Positions 53,301-63,782 of a stretch of DNA of 64,000 bases are shown here, one piece after another; position 1 is the first letter of the stretch; the number at the start of each line of letters is the position of its first letter. Position numbers and translations under genes: made by a program. The DNA comes from Meandrina meandrites. Lineage: Eukaryota; Cnidaria; Anthozoa; Scleractinia; Meandrinidae. The notes below the pieces were generated by a model, which saw only the letters and a program-made list of their open reading frames with translations, searched no databases and was not told the DNA's origin. The stretch lies in NCBI GenBank assembly GCA_963693305.1, contig OY855905.1, positions 47,703,895-47,767,894 of the forward strand, read 5' to 3'.

Positions 53301-54924
53301 CAGTCGTCACCAGCTGTCAGCAGAAAAGACGCAACTCTTTTTGTTGGATCTTCAGAGGGTATCATTTACGCCGTGGATTCCTCTAATGGACAACTTAAGT
53401 GGAAAAGAGAAGGTGAGAAACAGCAATTTATTTCTGTTTTGATATATAACGTAAAATTACAGTCCGCTACAAAAATTGCTTTTTCGGTGCTTTCCAAAAT
53501 TGTCAGTTGTCGATTTGTTTTCAATGTGAAAATTAGCCTATTACAGGCGTTTGGTTAGGAAAATTTACTTATTTCCTGTGATTTTATTTAAAGGAGTCTT
53601 TTGAAATGTTTCAATAAAATAAAAATACTGTAATGTTTAGGGTCGTTTAGACAGTGGAAACTTCGTAAAGTACTCTCGCCGGAACCGGAAATAAGAACAG
53701 GTGACGTAGCGATCTATTGCTTATCTAACTAAAATTTTCACGTCCCATCAACCACGTCTGGCGTGGCAAGCCGCGATCGTCTAGTGGTTAGGACACTGCG
53801 TTGTGGCCGCAGTAACCCAGGTTCGAATCCTGGTCCCGGCATTTTTTTTTCTCTCCGCATTTTTCTTTTTCTTCCTTTTTTTAACTTCTTTAAAATTTAG
53901 ATTAACGTTTTCCTTTTCTTAATGTCTTCTCAATGCATTTACTTCGCTATTTTTTTCGTGCAATAATGCCCGATTTATTTGAGCGATCGCTTCCTGTACC
54001 GTTGTACCCGGCCGATGTAGCATCGATATTTTACACTGATATTTACAAAGCAAAAGATTGTTCATCTTCATTGGCCGCAATGTTTTTAGTATTTATTTCT
54101 TATTTGATATGTGCTTCAGGAATTAATCAATTCTGAGTACAGCAGAATCACGATTTCTCGAACTTTCCGACATAAACTCGGAACAAAGTCGTTTCCGTTC
54201 GATTTGATCCTCAGTCCAACGCTGCCGGCAGTAATCTTTACGCCTGATTTCTCAACTCCCGATGCTTTTCGAACCAGTTTTCGTTTCCCTTGGAGATTTG
54301 AAGTCTTTGAACAATCGGGATTCCATCCACTCCAAATAGTCTTGAAACCACGGGTAGTCGCATTTCACAGTCTACGAACAGTTTATTTTTTTACGAGTTG
54401 TTGCGTGACGTGTCACTGTGAAATAAAATGCAAATTTCGGCAATGACTGTTTTCGGAATCAACAAATGGCCGCATGATTAAAAGCTAATTAAAGACTCTT
54501 GTTGTTTAGTGAAATCAAATAGCATTCTTATTTTTTATTTCGCTTTCTCTAGTTCATATTAAAGATATCAGTGAGGAACAAAGCTAAGAACTTCAATCTT
54601 TCCTATTTTTCGCAAGCTTTGTAAAAGTTGGAAGTTCCTCAGTAATGTGCATTGTCAGGAGTTAAATGATACTAGACGTGAATTGTAAAGATTTTATTCC
54701 TAAATAATTGTTATAAAAGCAATCATTTGTGAGTTTTGTCTCAAAACTGAAAACTCGCATAATGCATAACGCAAAATTCTCACTTCTAGTGAATGAAATA
54801 GTCACGCAAGCTATATGTGTTATTGACCAAGCTTGTTCGGTCAAGATGACTGGATAGTGGCCAAGTTCTTTTTTTGCGTTTTTATAGACCGAGACAAAAG
54901 GCGAGGTCAATAAAATTGCAAAAC

Positions 54925-54958
<34 letters not shown>

Positions 54959-56530
54959 AAGCTTGGTCAATAAAGGATTTATTATATGACCAAAACGAAA
55001 ACTTTTTATAGCCCATCTTGTCCGCTTGGGTACCCAGTGAGAACACTGGATTCGCTTTATCTAGCCCGCTCACGGATTCCGCCATATAATAGAAGGTGGT
55101 AAGGCTCCGTGGAGAATAATACCTTGCAAGGGTGGGGGGGGGGGGGGGGGGGGGGGGCGGTACTCTGCATTTTTGGTGATGGGGAGTGCATATCGGCTCA
55201 TAAATTAAATAGATTAAAAAAAAAAATGAGTTAAAAAAAATACCGCAGTACAATAGCGCAAATCGATTGTTCCTGTATGTTTAATTATCATACTAACTGC
55301 AATGAACTTTTCCAAAAAATAATCCCTTGTTAAATCGATCTACCACGAAAAACACTAGCCCAAAACCTCTTGCCCCCAAAAATCCGTAAATGGTAAATTT
55401 CAAACCCCCAAATAATTCTTCCCACCTCCCTGTCACAATAAATTCAGAGTACCCCCTCCCCCCTCCCCCGGGAGTAGAAATAAAAAATATTTTAATTCGA
55501 ATGGTGTAAGGGTCAAACAAAAAGCATATTAGCTTTATTTCTTCCTTGTATTGTTTCTAAACAGGAAAAGGTGAACTCTTCTCCTCGCCGTTTGTCGCTC
55601 CAGATGGAAATATTTACATTGGCTCAGGGCAGGGAGAGGTTTTGGCTCTTCGTCAAATTGATGGCTCACTTGTGTGGCGTTTTAAGACAGATTCGTCTAT
55701 TTGGTCGTCTCCACGGTTGGATAAAAGCGGCCTGTTGTTTATAGGGGGGATTGACACCTACTTGTACGCCCTGCGGACTGACAATGGACAATTGGTGTGG
55801 AAATACAAGACAGACGGACCGGTTGTAGGAACGCCGCTGATCACACGTGAGCATGCTGTGCAACAAGCCTGAAATACAGTGAATTAGCCAATGAAACCCA
55901 AGCTATCTGTTTATGTGCAGCCCAATTAAAGAAAGAATAAGAAATTTCGAATTTGGTCGAAGTTTGTTCATCGGTGACTTGGAACAGCCAAATCACTGAT
56001 GAAGAAAACTCGTTCAAACTGGACTTTTCCTATCCAAGCGCGCGGAAAGAACAAAGGAAACTGCGAGCGAACGAGTGCGCCTGGGGGGAGCAGAAAAAAG
56101 GGGGAAAGGGGTGGGAGGAAGGAAAGGAAATGTCTTTTCTTCCCCACCCTCTCCACGCTGCTCCTTTTTTTTTCGCTCTCTCGCACGAATTCTTTTGTTC
56201 GCTCCGCGCGCTTAGAAAGAAATCGACTTCTACGTGGGCTCAGTTTGACATGTAGCGAGTCGGACACGCAGCGGCTGCACATACGCAATGCCTCGGTTAA
56301 ATTTTCTAGGATAGAATTCTTAAAATGTAAATTAAAGTATGAAAAATATGTAAGAGTAAGTGTCCTCTCTTGGACTGTATTTCTTTTTAGGTACAGGTAC
56401 CAAGCTGTGTATTATCTCGCAGATAATACACAGAAACTTGAGAAATGTTGCCGTAAAATCAAAAGTAATCAAAGGGCATTCGAGCAGGCGACAGAAACTT
56501 GTAAACAGTGTAAAAGAGAGCTCAAACTAG
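45820..56530 (+). CDS. JmjC oxygenase / aldo-keto reductase / PQQ propeller fusion protein (11 exons, 1141 aa)
   Basis: Exons: 45820-46782, 47614-47769, 48456-48651, 49201-49282, 49876-50041, 50554-50692, 51084-51255, 52283-53412, 55565-55846, 56391-56530; with the alternative exon A there are 11 in all. Total 3426 nt, in frame. Residues 1-30: signal peptide or anchor. Residues 110-370: JmjC/cupin_8 domain with H259-Q-D261, K274 and the WWHH motif (H339 by analogy with FIH), as in 2-oxoglutarate hydroxylases. Residues 439-710: aldo-keto reductase with all four catalytic residues, D469, Y474, K498, H531, plus the NADPH-side VIPRSRNP. After an acidic linker, residues 760-1110 hold eight PQQ-type propeller repeats, each ending like DGNLIWKF. 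The last exon reads TGTKLCIISQ, a normal final strand. I recognise each domain but no known protein with this order. N-glycosylation sites and the leader suggest the secretory pathway. Substrates unknown. Confidence 0.85.
47434..47485. repeat. (ATT)n microsatellite
   Basis: About 50 bp of ATT repeats in the intron before the WWHH exon of the fusion gene. Confidence 0.95.
49020..49085 (+). mobile_element. SINE tail fragment
   Basis: GGAGATAAGATCTAGCCTGA followed by GGGCCACTAGGCTC and an ACTTAAC end match the 3' tail of the SINE at 58144. Only the tail is present. Confidence 0.6.
50288..50410. repeat. Compound tetranucleotide microsatellite (ATCA)n-(GTCA)n-(CGTC)n
   Basis: Runs of AATC, then AGTC, then CCGT repeats that grade into one another by single-base change, in an intron of the fusion gene 140 bp before the GTTT run at 50518-50542. 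Confidence 0.92.
51761..51835. repeat. 75-bp hairpin element
   Basis: A 23-bp stem with one mismatch (CAATTTCTATG-GGTGATAGTTG and complement) around a loop reading GAGGCCGCAGGCC. In the intron between exons at 51084 and 52283 of the fusion gene. Confidence 0.75.
53770..53841 (+). tRNA. tRNA-His (GTG) gene or recent pseudogene inside the fusion-gene intron
   Basis: A full cloverleaf can be drawn. It has a D stem GTCT/GGAC, an anticodon stem CTGCG/CGCAG with loop TTGTGGC (anticodon GTG), and a T stem CCAGG/CCTGG with loop TTCGAAT. The acceptor is GCCGCGA/TCCCGGC with A73 and then a run of nine T, a Pol III terminator. One flaw: position 5 of the acceptor stem is a C-C mismatch where animal tRNA-His has a pair. 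It may tolerate this or be decaying. Same strand as the host gene. Confidence 0.8.
54130..54320. mobile_element. Possible pogo/Tigger-type element remnant
   Basis: Words like AATCACGATTTCTCGAAC and CTCAACTCCCGATGCTTTTCG resemble the subterminal repeats of pogo-class elements. Ends and duplication cannot be fixed. Confidence 0.35.
54823..54970. mobile_element. Foldback MITE with 40-bp arms
   Basis: TTGACCAAGCTTGTTCGGTC starts a 40-bp arm whose complement ends at 54970, with two mismatches; the loop is 68 bp. In the long intron of the fusion gene. Confidence 0.8.
55134..55157. repeat. Poly-G tract
   Basis: Run of 24 G in the last long intron of the fusion gene, 400 bp before the exon at 55565. 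Confidence 0.95.
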
Positions 56531-56544
56531 CTATATAATATAAT

Positions 56545-56550
56545 AATAAA
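56545..56550 (+). terminator. AATAAA polyadenylation signal of the fusion gene
   Basis: AATAAA 15 bases after the stop codon at 56528-56530; a short distance but in a TA-rich context typical of 3' ends. Confidence 0.6.
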
Positions 56551-56733
56551 TATAAACAGTAATTAACGCAGCATATTTCTCATCAGTAGTGTGTTCTTTT
56601 CTCTTGTTACTGTGTGTTCTTTTCTCTGTTCATGAATTGCAAGTTTCAAACCAGCCCGCTCTTGGTCCAAGTCGTTGGCTGTCGCTAAGTGAGCACAATA
56701 CATGATTAATAAGAGCTAAGCTCGAGAGCTTTA

Positions 56734-56914
56734 GGGACGGACCATTAGAAATAACCCGATGGGGGGGGGGGGGGGGGGGTGATTTTTCCCCCCAAAAAAT
56801 TCCTGCAAGGTAAACTTGACTAAAAAAAATCCTTGCAAGCGGTTGTGGCTTAAAAAAATATTCGTGCAAAGGAGAAAAAAAATTCCTCTCCGGTAATTTC
56901 TAATGGTCCGTCCC
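56734..56914. mobile_element. MITE with GGGACGGACCATTAGAAAT ends, flanked by TTA
   Basis: GGGACGGACCATTAGAAAT and its complement bound a 181-bp unit; TTA flanks both sides (56731-56733, 56915-56917), fitting PIF/Harbinger. A 19-base poly-G run (56761-56779) lies inside the left arm. Confidence 0.85.
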
Positions 56915-57078
56915 TTATCCAAAGCAGACGTGTGCTCATGTCAGCGCGACGAGCAAAGCTAAACAGGTCGCCTGGCAGGACGCCTGCGTGAAGTGTGCCA
57001 TCGCACTTGCACTGCAAGGGCTTCTTTTTTGTGCGTTGAAGCGTGTTATAAATTACAACCAGTGAGTGAAAAAATTGT

Positions 57079-57190
57079 GATGCAGAAAAAGCGTGCAACA
57101 GCTCGCGGCCCATCGGCTCAATTGACCTGCCCTCACTGTTCCAGAGATTTTACGGCTCGAGTTGGACTTATTAGTCATCCCAGAACCTAG
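57079..57190 (+). mobile_element. LINE remnant, C-terminal zinc finger
   Basis: Encodes LTCPHCSRDFTARVGLISHP, the C2H2-like finger ending in GLISH-x-R-T that closes many non-LTR retrotransposon proteins, followed by a stop. Nothing of the reverse transcriptase remains upstream. Confidence 0.7.
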
Positions 57191-58143
57191 TAGCCTCTTT
57201 CTCAGACACTTTCCGTCCCGCGTCCACGTGAAGTAAAGGTGGTCATCTTTCGAAGACTGGGGAGCGGGGCCGGGAACTATAAGGCGTGCGGTGACCCCTC
57301 CCTCCTCCCCCCCCCCCCCCCCCTCACCCAAGCTTCGCTGTTGTTGTTGATAATTTTTTGCTGTTTTTGTTTCTTGGGTTTTAACAGTTCTCCCCGCTTG
57401 ATTTTTCTGTCGTTTCACTGGAGATGACTAGTGCGGAGAAGAGAACGGGAAAGTTGTGAAGTTCTATGGTAGCAGTGGGTAATAATTTGGCCTAGTTCTT
57501 TTCGTTGAACTGTTGCGTAAGACTTCTTTAATCGACTGGGTCACTCATACCGAAATCTATCTATGGTTATCAATTGAATGTAAAACCGAACCAGCTGGTT
57601 ACTTAGCATGGTAGGTTTCAACTCCAAGCAACAATTTACCCGGGTAGACCTCCTATAAAGAGACAGTGCGCTTCCCCATATTCGCCATACATGAACTGAA
57701 AGTGGAGCAAACGTTGCGGGAAAAGATTAATGCAATCAGATTAATAGATGCTACATATACAATGTAAAAGATTCTACTTCTGCCTGAGGGACATGGTAAG
57801 AGTGACAAAGCCCAGCGCAATTTCACACACGAGCGACTTTCAGCGCGCCAACCTTTGCGTATAAAACAATTTTGCGATATTCCTTATGTTGTATTGGACA
57901 ATCGCAAGGAAATGGTTCATATTGTTTAAAGGTTGCATGACCTTTAACGCTGTTTATGAATTTTGTCATAATGTATAGTCTATGTCTACGTGCATTTATA
58001 TCCAAGACGGGCGACGTGTACGGGGAGGGTGATTTGCAACGAATGTATATGAAAATATAAGAACTTGGCTACACGTTCCCCAGCACACTGTCACAATGAC
58101 CAAATGTGACCGGTAAAATTATTTACCCCATATCTTATTAAGT
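57191..58143. other. Intergenic, nothing recognised
   Basis: Contains a 17-base poly-C run (57307-57323), then DNA without gene or repeat I can name. Confidence 0.5.
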
Positions 58144-58436
58144 GGGAGGCGCGGTGGCCTAATGGTTAGTGCGCTGGACTCCGGACCGAACGGTCCGGGT
58201 TCGATCCCTGGCCGGGGCACTGTGTTGTGTTCCTAGGCAAGACACCTTATTCTCATAGTGCCTCTCTCCACCCAGGTGTATAAATGGGTACCGGCGAATT
58301 TACTGCTGGGGGAAACCCTGCGATGGACTAGCATCCCATCCAGGGGGAGTAGAAATACTCCTAGTCGCTTCATGCTACGGAAACCGGGATAAGTCCGGCC
58401 TGATGGGCCACTAGGCTCGTATGCAGACTTTACCTG
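58144..58436 (+). mobile_element. Full-length tRNA-derived SINE
   Basis: The head carries Pol III boxes: A box TGGCCTAATGG at about 58154 and B box GGTTCGATCCC at about 58198. The body has CCACCCAGGTGTATAAATGG and GGGAAACCCTGCGATGG; the tail has a CTGATGGGCCACTAGGCTC block and ends near TTTACCT. It is the best copy of a family that also occurs at 10985, 19677, 28565, 33772 and about 49030. Confidence 0.88.
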
Positions 58437-59111
58437 TATCTTATTACCCGTTCAATTCACAAATAATTTAATTTTACAGAGGTAATGCCGGATACCGGTT
58501 GTCAGTGTACCAACGGGGTCTAAAGCACAAGGGCCCAGACCCAAAATATCCGTGCTCGAGGACTCCTCCCTTCCCCAACTCCCCCCCTCCATAAAAATTA
58601 ATGGGTCCCGGGCTTTGCGGCAAACGTTTCCAGGGCTCCAAGCTCTGTGGCAAATGAACCCAACCCACTGATAATTCTGGACTTGCAGTTTCGCACTGCA
58701 GAAAACCAGACAGAGATGAAACACACTATTTTTTTTATTGATGAATAAACTATGATTGACACACATCTGATCAAGTTGATCACCTTATACCTGACAAAAA
58801 TTAAATCGATGAATATATAGTGACCCTACAGTGGGATAACAACACTAATGCTACAATTCCCTTAGGCTGCGTTTATATCGGACAATTTAGTTTGATACAG
58901 CATTGGTTAATGTTATATTCGATAGCATTTGTCAACTTCCGCGAATTCTGCCCGTAGACCGACTCTAGACCGGTTACCGTTCAGTACTTTTGATTTACCA
59001 GCCTAACGAATTGGGTCTAATCGATAAGTCAATCATATCAATTAACAATGGAACTTCACGCGCAGTTATCATTTCTTGTTGTCTACAGTGTCCGTGTATA
59101 AATCGCAACCA

Positions 59112-59465
59112 AAGGCCTGGCCAAATGGAGACGCAAGTTAAAAACTTTGTGTCTCTTTGCGTCTCCGTTTGGCCAGTACTTGCGTACACTTTGATTGACT
59201 TTGCGATGACTTGCGTTAACTTTGGTCGATATCAAATTTTCACGCAAGTCAACGCAAGTTTTCACCGTTTGGCCACCACACGCAAGTCAACGCAAGTCAT
59301 GTTGTTTTTTGTTGTACAGAATTACTGCGAGCACAGTAGCATTTAAATGGCTTTTTTGACAGCTTGCGTGCACTTGGTAGTAGACTTGTGAGTCCGTTTG
59401 GCCAGCCAACGCGTCTGTACCCACGTTCAACTTGCCACTACCTGCGTTATCGTTTGGCCAAGGTT
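59112..59465. mobile_element. MITE with GGCC-TGGCCAAA ends and CGCAAGT words
   Basis: The left end AAGGCCTGGCCAAATGG is matched by the complement of TCGTTTGGCCAAGG at the right. The interior repeats ACGCAAGTCAACGCAAGT and GTTTGGCCA several times in both orientations. No coding capacity. Confidence 0.7.
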
Positions 59466-59834
59466 TAAGATCAAAAACAGCATTCTTCGATTTGTCACAT
59501 AAGCAAACGGGCATGCGCGTGAAAAGTGTTCAAAGAAATTCGTTAAAGGTACCAGAATGTCGCCTGGTGGACATGGCACAAATTAATTTGTACCCTTATG
59601 AGGTAAGCCTTTTACTCGTACAAGTTTAATTTTCCCTTAAAAAAAATCTAAGCAATTTGGTGTCCCAGAACTATTTAAGCTAAATAAATGCCATGGAAAA
59701 GTATCGCGATAACTACGAATGCGGGCATTGAGGCTGAAAACACTTTGTAGTACCAAAATTAGTCTTTTGCCGCTAAAACTGTAAAAGGTGTGACGAGCAA
59801 ACCCGTCCATTTCATAAAGGGGTCCTCCCTAAAT

Positions 59835-60549
59835 GTCACACTAACTAACTACAAAGTTCTATATCTCACTACATGTAACTAACTACAAAGGTCTTTGTCA
59901 CGCAAACTAGCTGAAAAGTTCTTTGTCACGCTATAAACTAACTACAAAGTTCTCTGTCACGGTAACTAACTACAAAGTTCTTTGCCACACCAGCTAACTA
60001 AAACGTTTTTTGTCACGCTAACTGCAAAGTTTTTTGTCACACCAACTAACTACAAAACTCTGTCTCCGTAACTAACTACAAAGTTCTATGTCACGCCAAC
60101 TAACTACAAAGTTCTTCGTCGCATCAACTAATCACAAAGTTCTATGTAACACTGACTAACTACAAAGTTCTTTGTCACACCAACTAACTACAAAGTTCTA
60201 TGTCAAACTAACTAATTACAAAGTTATAGGTCACGTTTACTAGCCACAAAGTTCTATGTCACACTAACTAACTACAAAGTTCTTTGTCACACCAACTAAC
60301 CACAAAGTTCTATGTCAAACTAACTAACTACAAAGTTCTATGTCACACCAACTAACCACAAAGTTCTATGTCACACTAACTGCAAGGTTCTTTGTCACAC
60401 TACCTAGACTAACTAGTTAACCACAAAGTTCTGTGTCACACTAACCAACTACAAAGTTCTTTGTCACACTAACTAACTACAATTTAAGTTCTATGTCACA
60501 CTGACTATCCACAAAGTTTTGTGACGTGCTAACTAACTACAAAGTTCTA
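59835..60549. repeat. 28-bp tandem array, about 25 imperfect copies
   Basis: The consensus unit begins AACTAACTACAAAGTTCTAT and continues GTCACACT. Copies alternate between TTCTATGTC and TTCTTTGTC variants, and some have lost several bases. The array ends about 290 bp from the stop codon of the GIMAP-Hint gene. Confidence 0.92.
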
Positions 60550-60840
60550 AGCGTCGCATGCACAAGTATAATCATGCAAGTTTTTAAATACTAAGTCTAA
60601 GACTAAAACCAGTAATAGTATTGAGCAATGAAGAAATTCATCCAATGTACCATTAACATTTAGTACATAATATGATACCTTCCTTTGCTTTTTAATTCGC
60701 CCGGTGTTATACGGGCGAAATTCCCATTCGAAGGAAACTAGCTAGGTACATAAAGAAAAATGAAACCAAAACTAAGCTATGAAATCAGTTCAGACAAATA
60801 AAATAAGAATGAGAAATCGGTAATTATTGAGTCATTCAGT

Positions 60841-63631
60841 TCAGTCCAACAAAGTGAGCATCTTATGAGCCAGTCTGCACCAGCCTGGGAATCCATCCTT
60901 CTGTCCAACGCCACTGATCCACTGCAGCATCCAAGGGGACACATAATGCACGGCGCGAGCAACACCCATGGCCCTGTGGGACCACTCATGAGACAGCACA
61001 TCAAAGTAACAGGAGGTGTGCACCTCATTGACCAGAATGGTTCCAACAAGGGTCACTGGGGCGTAAGCACCTTTCTCGTAGACAATGCTGATGCTCCGAA
61101 CTTCATCTTTCTCTACATTGTGCTTCCCTCTCACGTACACTGTGTCTCCGACTTTAGCATCTCTGGCAGGAATGGCTGCTGCTTGTCCCATCTTCTCTAC
61201 AAACAGCAGATGGTCTTCGGTGATCTTCAGGACGTTATTCTTCATAGTTGTGATCTTGAGGAACTCTTCCACAACTTCTGGTTGACGGTGGATGAAAGTG
61301 ATCACTGGTTCTGTTCGGATCTCGTTGTTGTTGACGACCTGCACCTCTTCGCCAATTTGTAAAGAAGCCATTTTTCGTCTACGGCCATGCTTGTCAACAA
61401 AGATTGCTGACCCAGGATAACATCCTCCTTCTTCTTTCACCTTCTTTTCCACCTTTTTTCGTTCTTCTGCCTGAATCTTTCTTCGCATTTCCTGGTTTTC
61501 TCTCTCTTTTTCATCAACTTCTTTCTGGATGCCCTCCCTAGCCTCTTCAAGGTCCTTCCTCTCTGTGACGCTAAGGTTAGGTTCCTTTAGCTGTGTGTCA
61601 ATCTCTTCTATTTTCTTCTTCAATGTTTCTAAATCGCGCGCATACCCGGTGGCATTTAATGCCTCTTCGATTCTGGCATTCATTGCCTCTACCTCAAGTA
61701 TCGTGGAATTGACAAATGGCTTTCCGTTAGTCATCTTGTCTATCACCTGAGGAAACAAAGAAATTTATTCTTTTAGAGTGATAAATACGCCACCCATGCG
61801 AAAGACTTTTAGAGTTTCAGCGTATTGCACGGTTAGTTTACGGTAGGATAGTATAGTTCGTATCCCGGACAAAATCTAGACTTGGTGAGCACGCATTACT
61901 CAAAAGATATATGATGGCGTGGATTAGCTACCGTTGCCTGTCCACTGGACATTTTGACAACAGATGTATTATATTAAAAGTTATTTCTAGTTCTTAAAGA
62001 GTTTTATATACAGAACGTTTTTGCTATTCCTAACATCGAGATTTCTTCATGAAAGCAATCGTTCTAGTTTTTCTAACGTAGTACAACAACAACATTTTAG
62101 ATGGCCCATGGGACTGGGAGAAACGAATTGGGAGATATTTTCATCATTTCCATAGCATTGAGACTTTTACTAAATGAAATTAAACTTAAAAATAAGTGTT
62201 CCTCTTTTTTCCGGTCAATAATTCAATCCGCGTCGTTGTATTAAGGTGTGGAAAGTCGCCGAGCAGGCGTGTTTGCCAACTATTCTTTAGCGGTTTGCTA
62301 CTGAACCAAATGTAGCACAGCTAGCGTTAAATGGAGGTCAAGTGGTCAAAGACACCAAATGGCGCCCGAGAAGGGGGTTTTGTGCCGCAATTTTGAAATT
62401 GGCTGTGAAATCTCACTGAACCTAACAATTATTTTACTAATACAGCCTTTACGCCTCACCTCTGTCAGAGTTTTTATCTGTCGGTGATAAGCCTCCGAGT
62501 TTGTGTCGGCTTCCAGCAAGTTGTTGAACAAGACTATCCGGTCTCCAATACGGTGGATGAAATCTTGCACCCAAACTGGCATTCCGCCAATCCATTCTTT
62601 CACGTACCTGTCGACCGAAAGGACTTTTTTCCTCTTTGCATTGCGTTCAGCTTCGTCACCACGTGTGAGTATTAGGATCATGTGACTTTCAGATTCTACG
62701 CCCATAAACGCTTTGAGTAACTTCAGTGCTTCCGCGTCTTCAGCAGTAAATCGCGCGCCAAACTTAGCGACCAGAATGATGGCGTCGAAACCGTTCGAAG
62801 CCATTGTGTACATATTGGCTAATTCTTTTAAGATTCTTTCTTGATCTTCTCTGTACGCGGGCAACCAGGACCTCAAACCACTCATCTTTTTTACAATATT
62901 TGTGTCTAAAATACCCGGGGTGTCTATCACCATAAAACTTCTGCCCTTCACGGTACCAACTTTTTTCTCACATTTGTCTGTAACAGACTGTGCACTATCA
63001 CTGACCCCAAAGTATTCTTCCATTCCTCCGATTATTTGGTTACCGGTGGCGCTCTTTCCATTTCCAGTTTTTCCGAGAAGAACAACAGTCAAAGGTTTCT
63101 GGCCAGAGTAGATATGAATCAAAATTGTTAGTTATATTAATTAGCAAGTATAGGTATTGAACAAAACAGATGGCGTCACCCTGAGGTCAGTCAGGCTCAC
63201 TCGGTCAAAATTACAGCAATTTGTATGAATTGATAATTTTTGTTTTTCTTCAGCACCTTGGCTCATAAAGATTAGACAAATCTGTCAATTTATTCTCTAA
63301 ACTTGGTTTGAAAAATTGGTCCTTGAACTACACCCGTGCGAAGTTTTTGAGTGATTGGATGTTATTCAAGCCATTTTTTTTCGACTGACAGTCGAATACA
63401 TCGAGCAAAGCAAGCGTTCTCCTTTGCACTATTTTAGGCAAGAGTAAACAAAAACTATATACAGTATCGGTTCAAATGTGGCTAAAATGTTTTCGAAAAG
63501 TCAAGAAACATCACATACACAGCATATGATGTAAAATGTTGTAAATTAGCTGGCTGATTATCATGGCTTATTTCAATATCAATTTTACTTATGAATTTTC
63601 ATACCAATCCGTATAATTTCTGCGCCGCCAT
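60841..63631 (-). CDS. AIG1/GIMAP GTPase fused to a Hedgehog-type Hint module (3 exons, 523 aa)
   Basis: Exons in coding order: 63605-63631, 62460-63098, 60841-61746, all phase 0, total 1572 nt. Residues 10-240 form an AIG1 GTPase as in GIMAP immune GTPases: P loop GKTGNGKS (18-25), DTPG (68-71), and TRGD (154-157) in place of the usual NKxD. Residues 260-328 are a charged coiled coil. Residues 329-523 are a Hint module: GG followed by C331 as the nucleophile at the splice point, T398-E-D-H401 (the T-x-x-H of the family, in LKITEDHLLFV), and a late VNEVHTSCYFDVLSHEWSH matching the end of the Hedgehog Hog domain. C331 would allow self-cleavage after G330. There is no signal peptide. The nine-codon first exon (MAAQKLYGL) rests only on its donor site and phase; an ATG at 63122 inside exon 2 is the alternative. 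Confidence 0.85.
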
Positions 63632-63782
63632 TTTGACCGAGTGGTCATATCGTGAGCCTGGGTTCCCCGCGATGGAGATTGCAAAGTACAAAGAGAAGTG
63701 CAACTGATCTCAAGACATCCTAGCAGTGTCGATGCTCCAAGAAATCTCGCTATACAGAAACAATAAATTCGAGGCTACATAA

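Noticed and set aside
49876..53412. Independent aldo-keto reductase gene
   Set aside because: No promoter gap or in-frame start separates it from the JmjC exons; its first methionine is split by the intron between 48651 and 49201, with phase matching the JmjC-side exon.
55999..56538. 179-codon frame overlapping the last exon of the fusion gene
   Set aside because: It reads the last exon in another frame and crosses the acceptor at 56390; the splice phase from exon 55565-55846 gives the propeller strand TGTKLCIISQ instead.
60865..61362. 165-codon frame on the plus strand
   Set aside because: Antisense shadow of the Hint exon, whose minus-strand reading has full family motifs.
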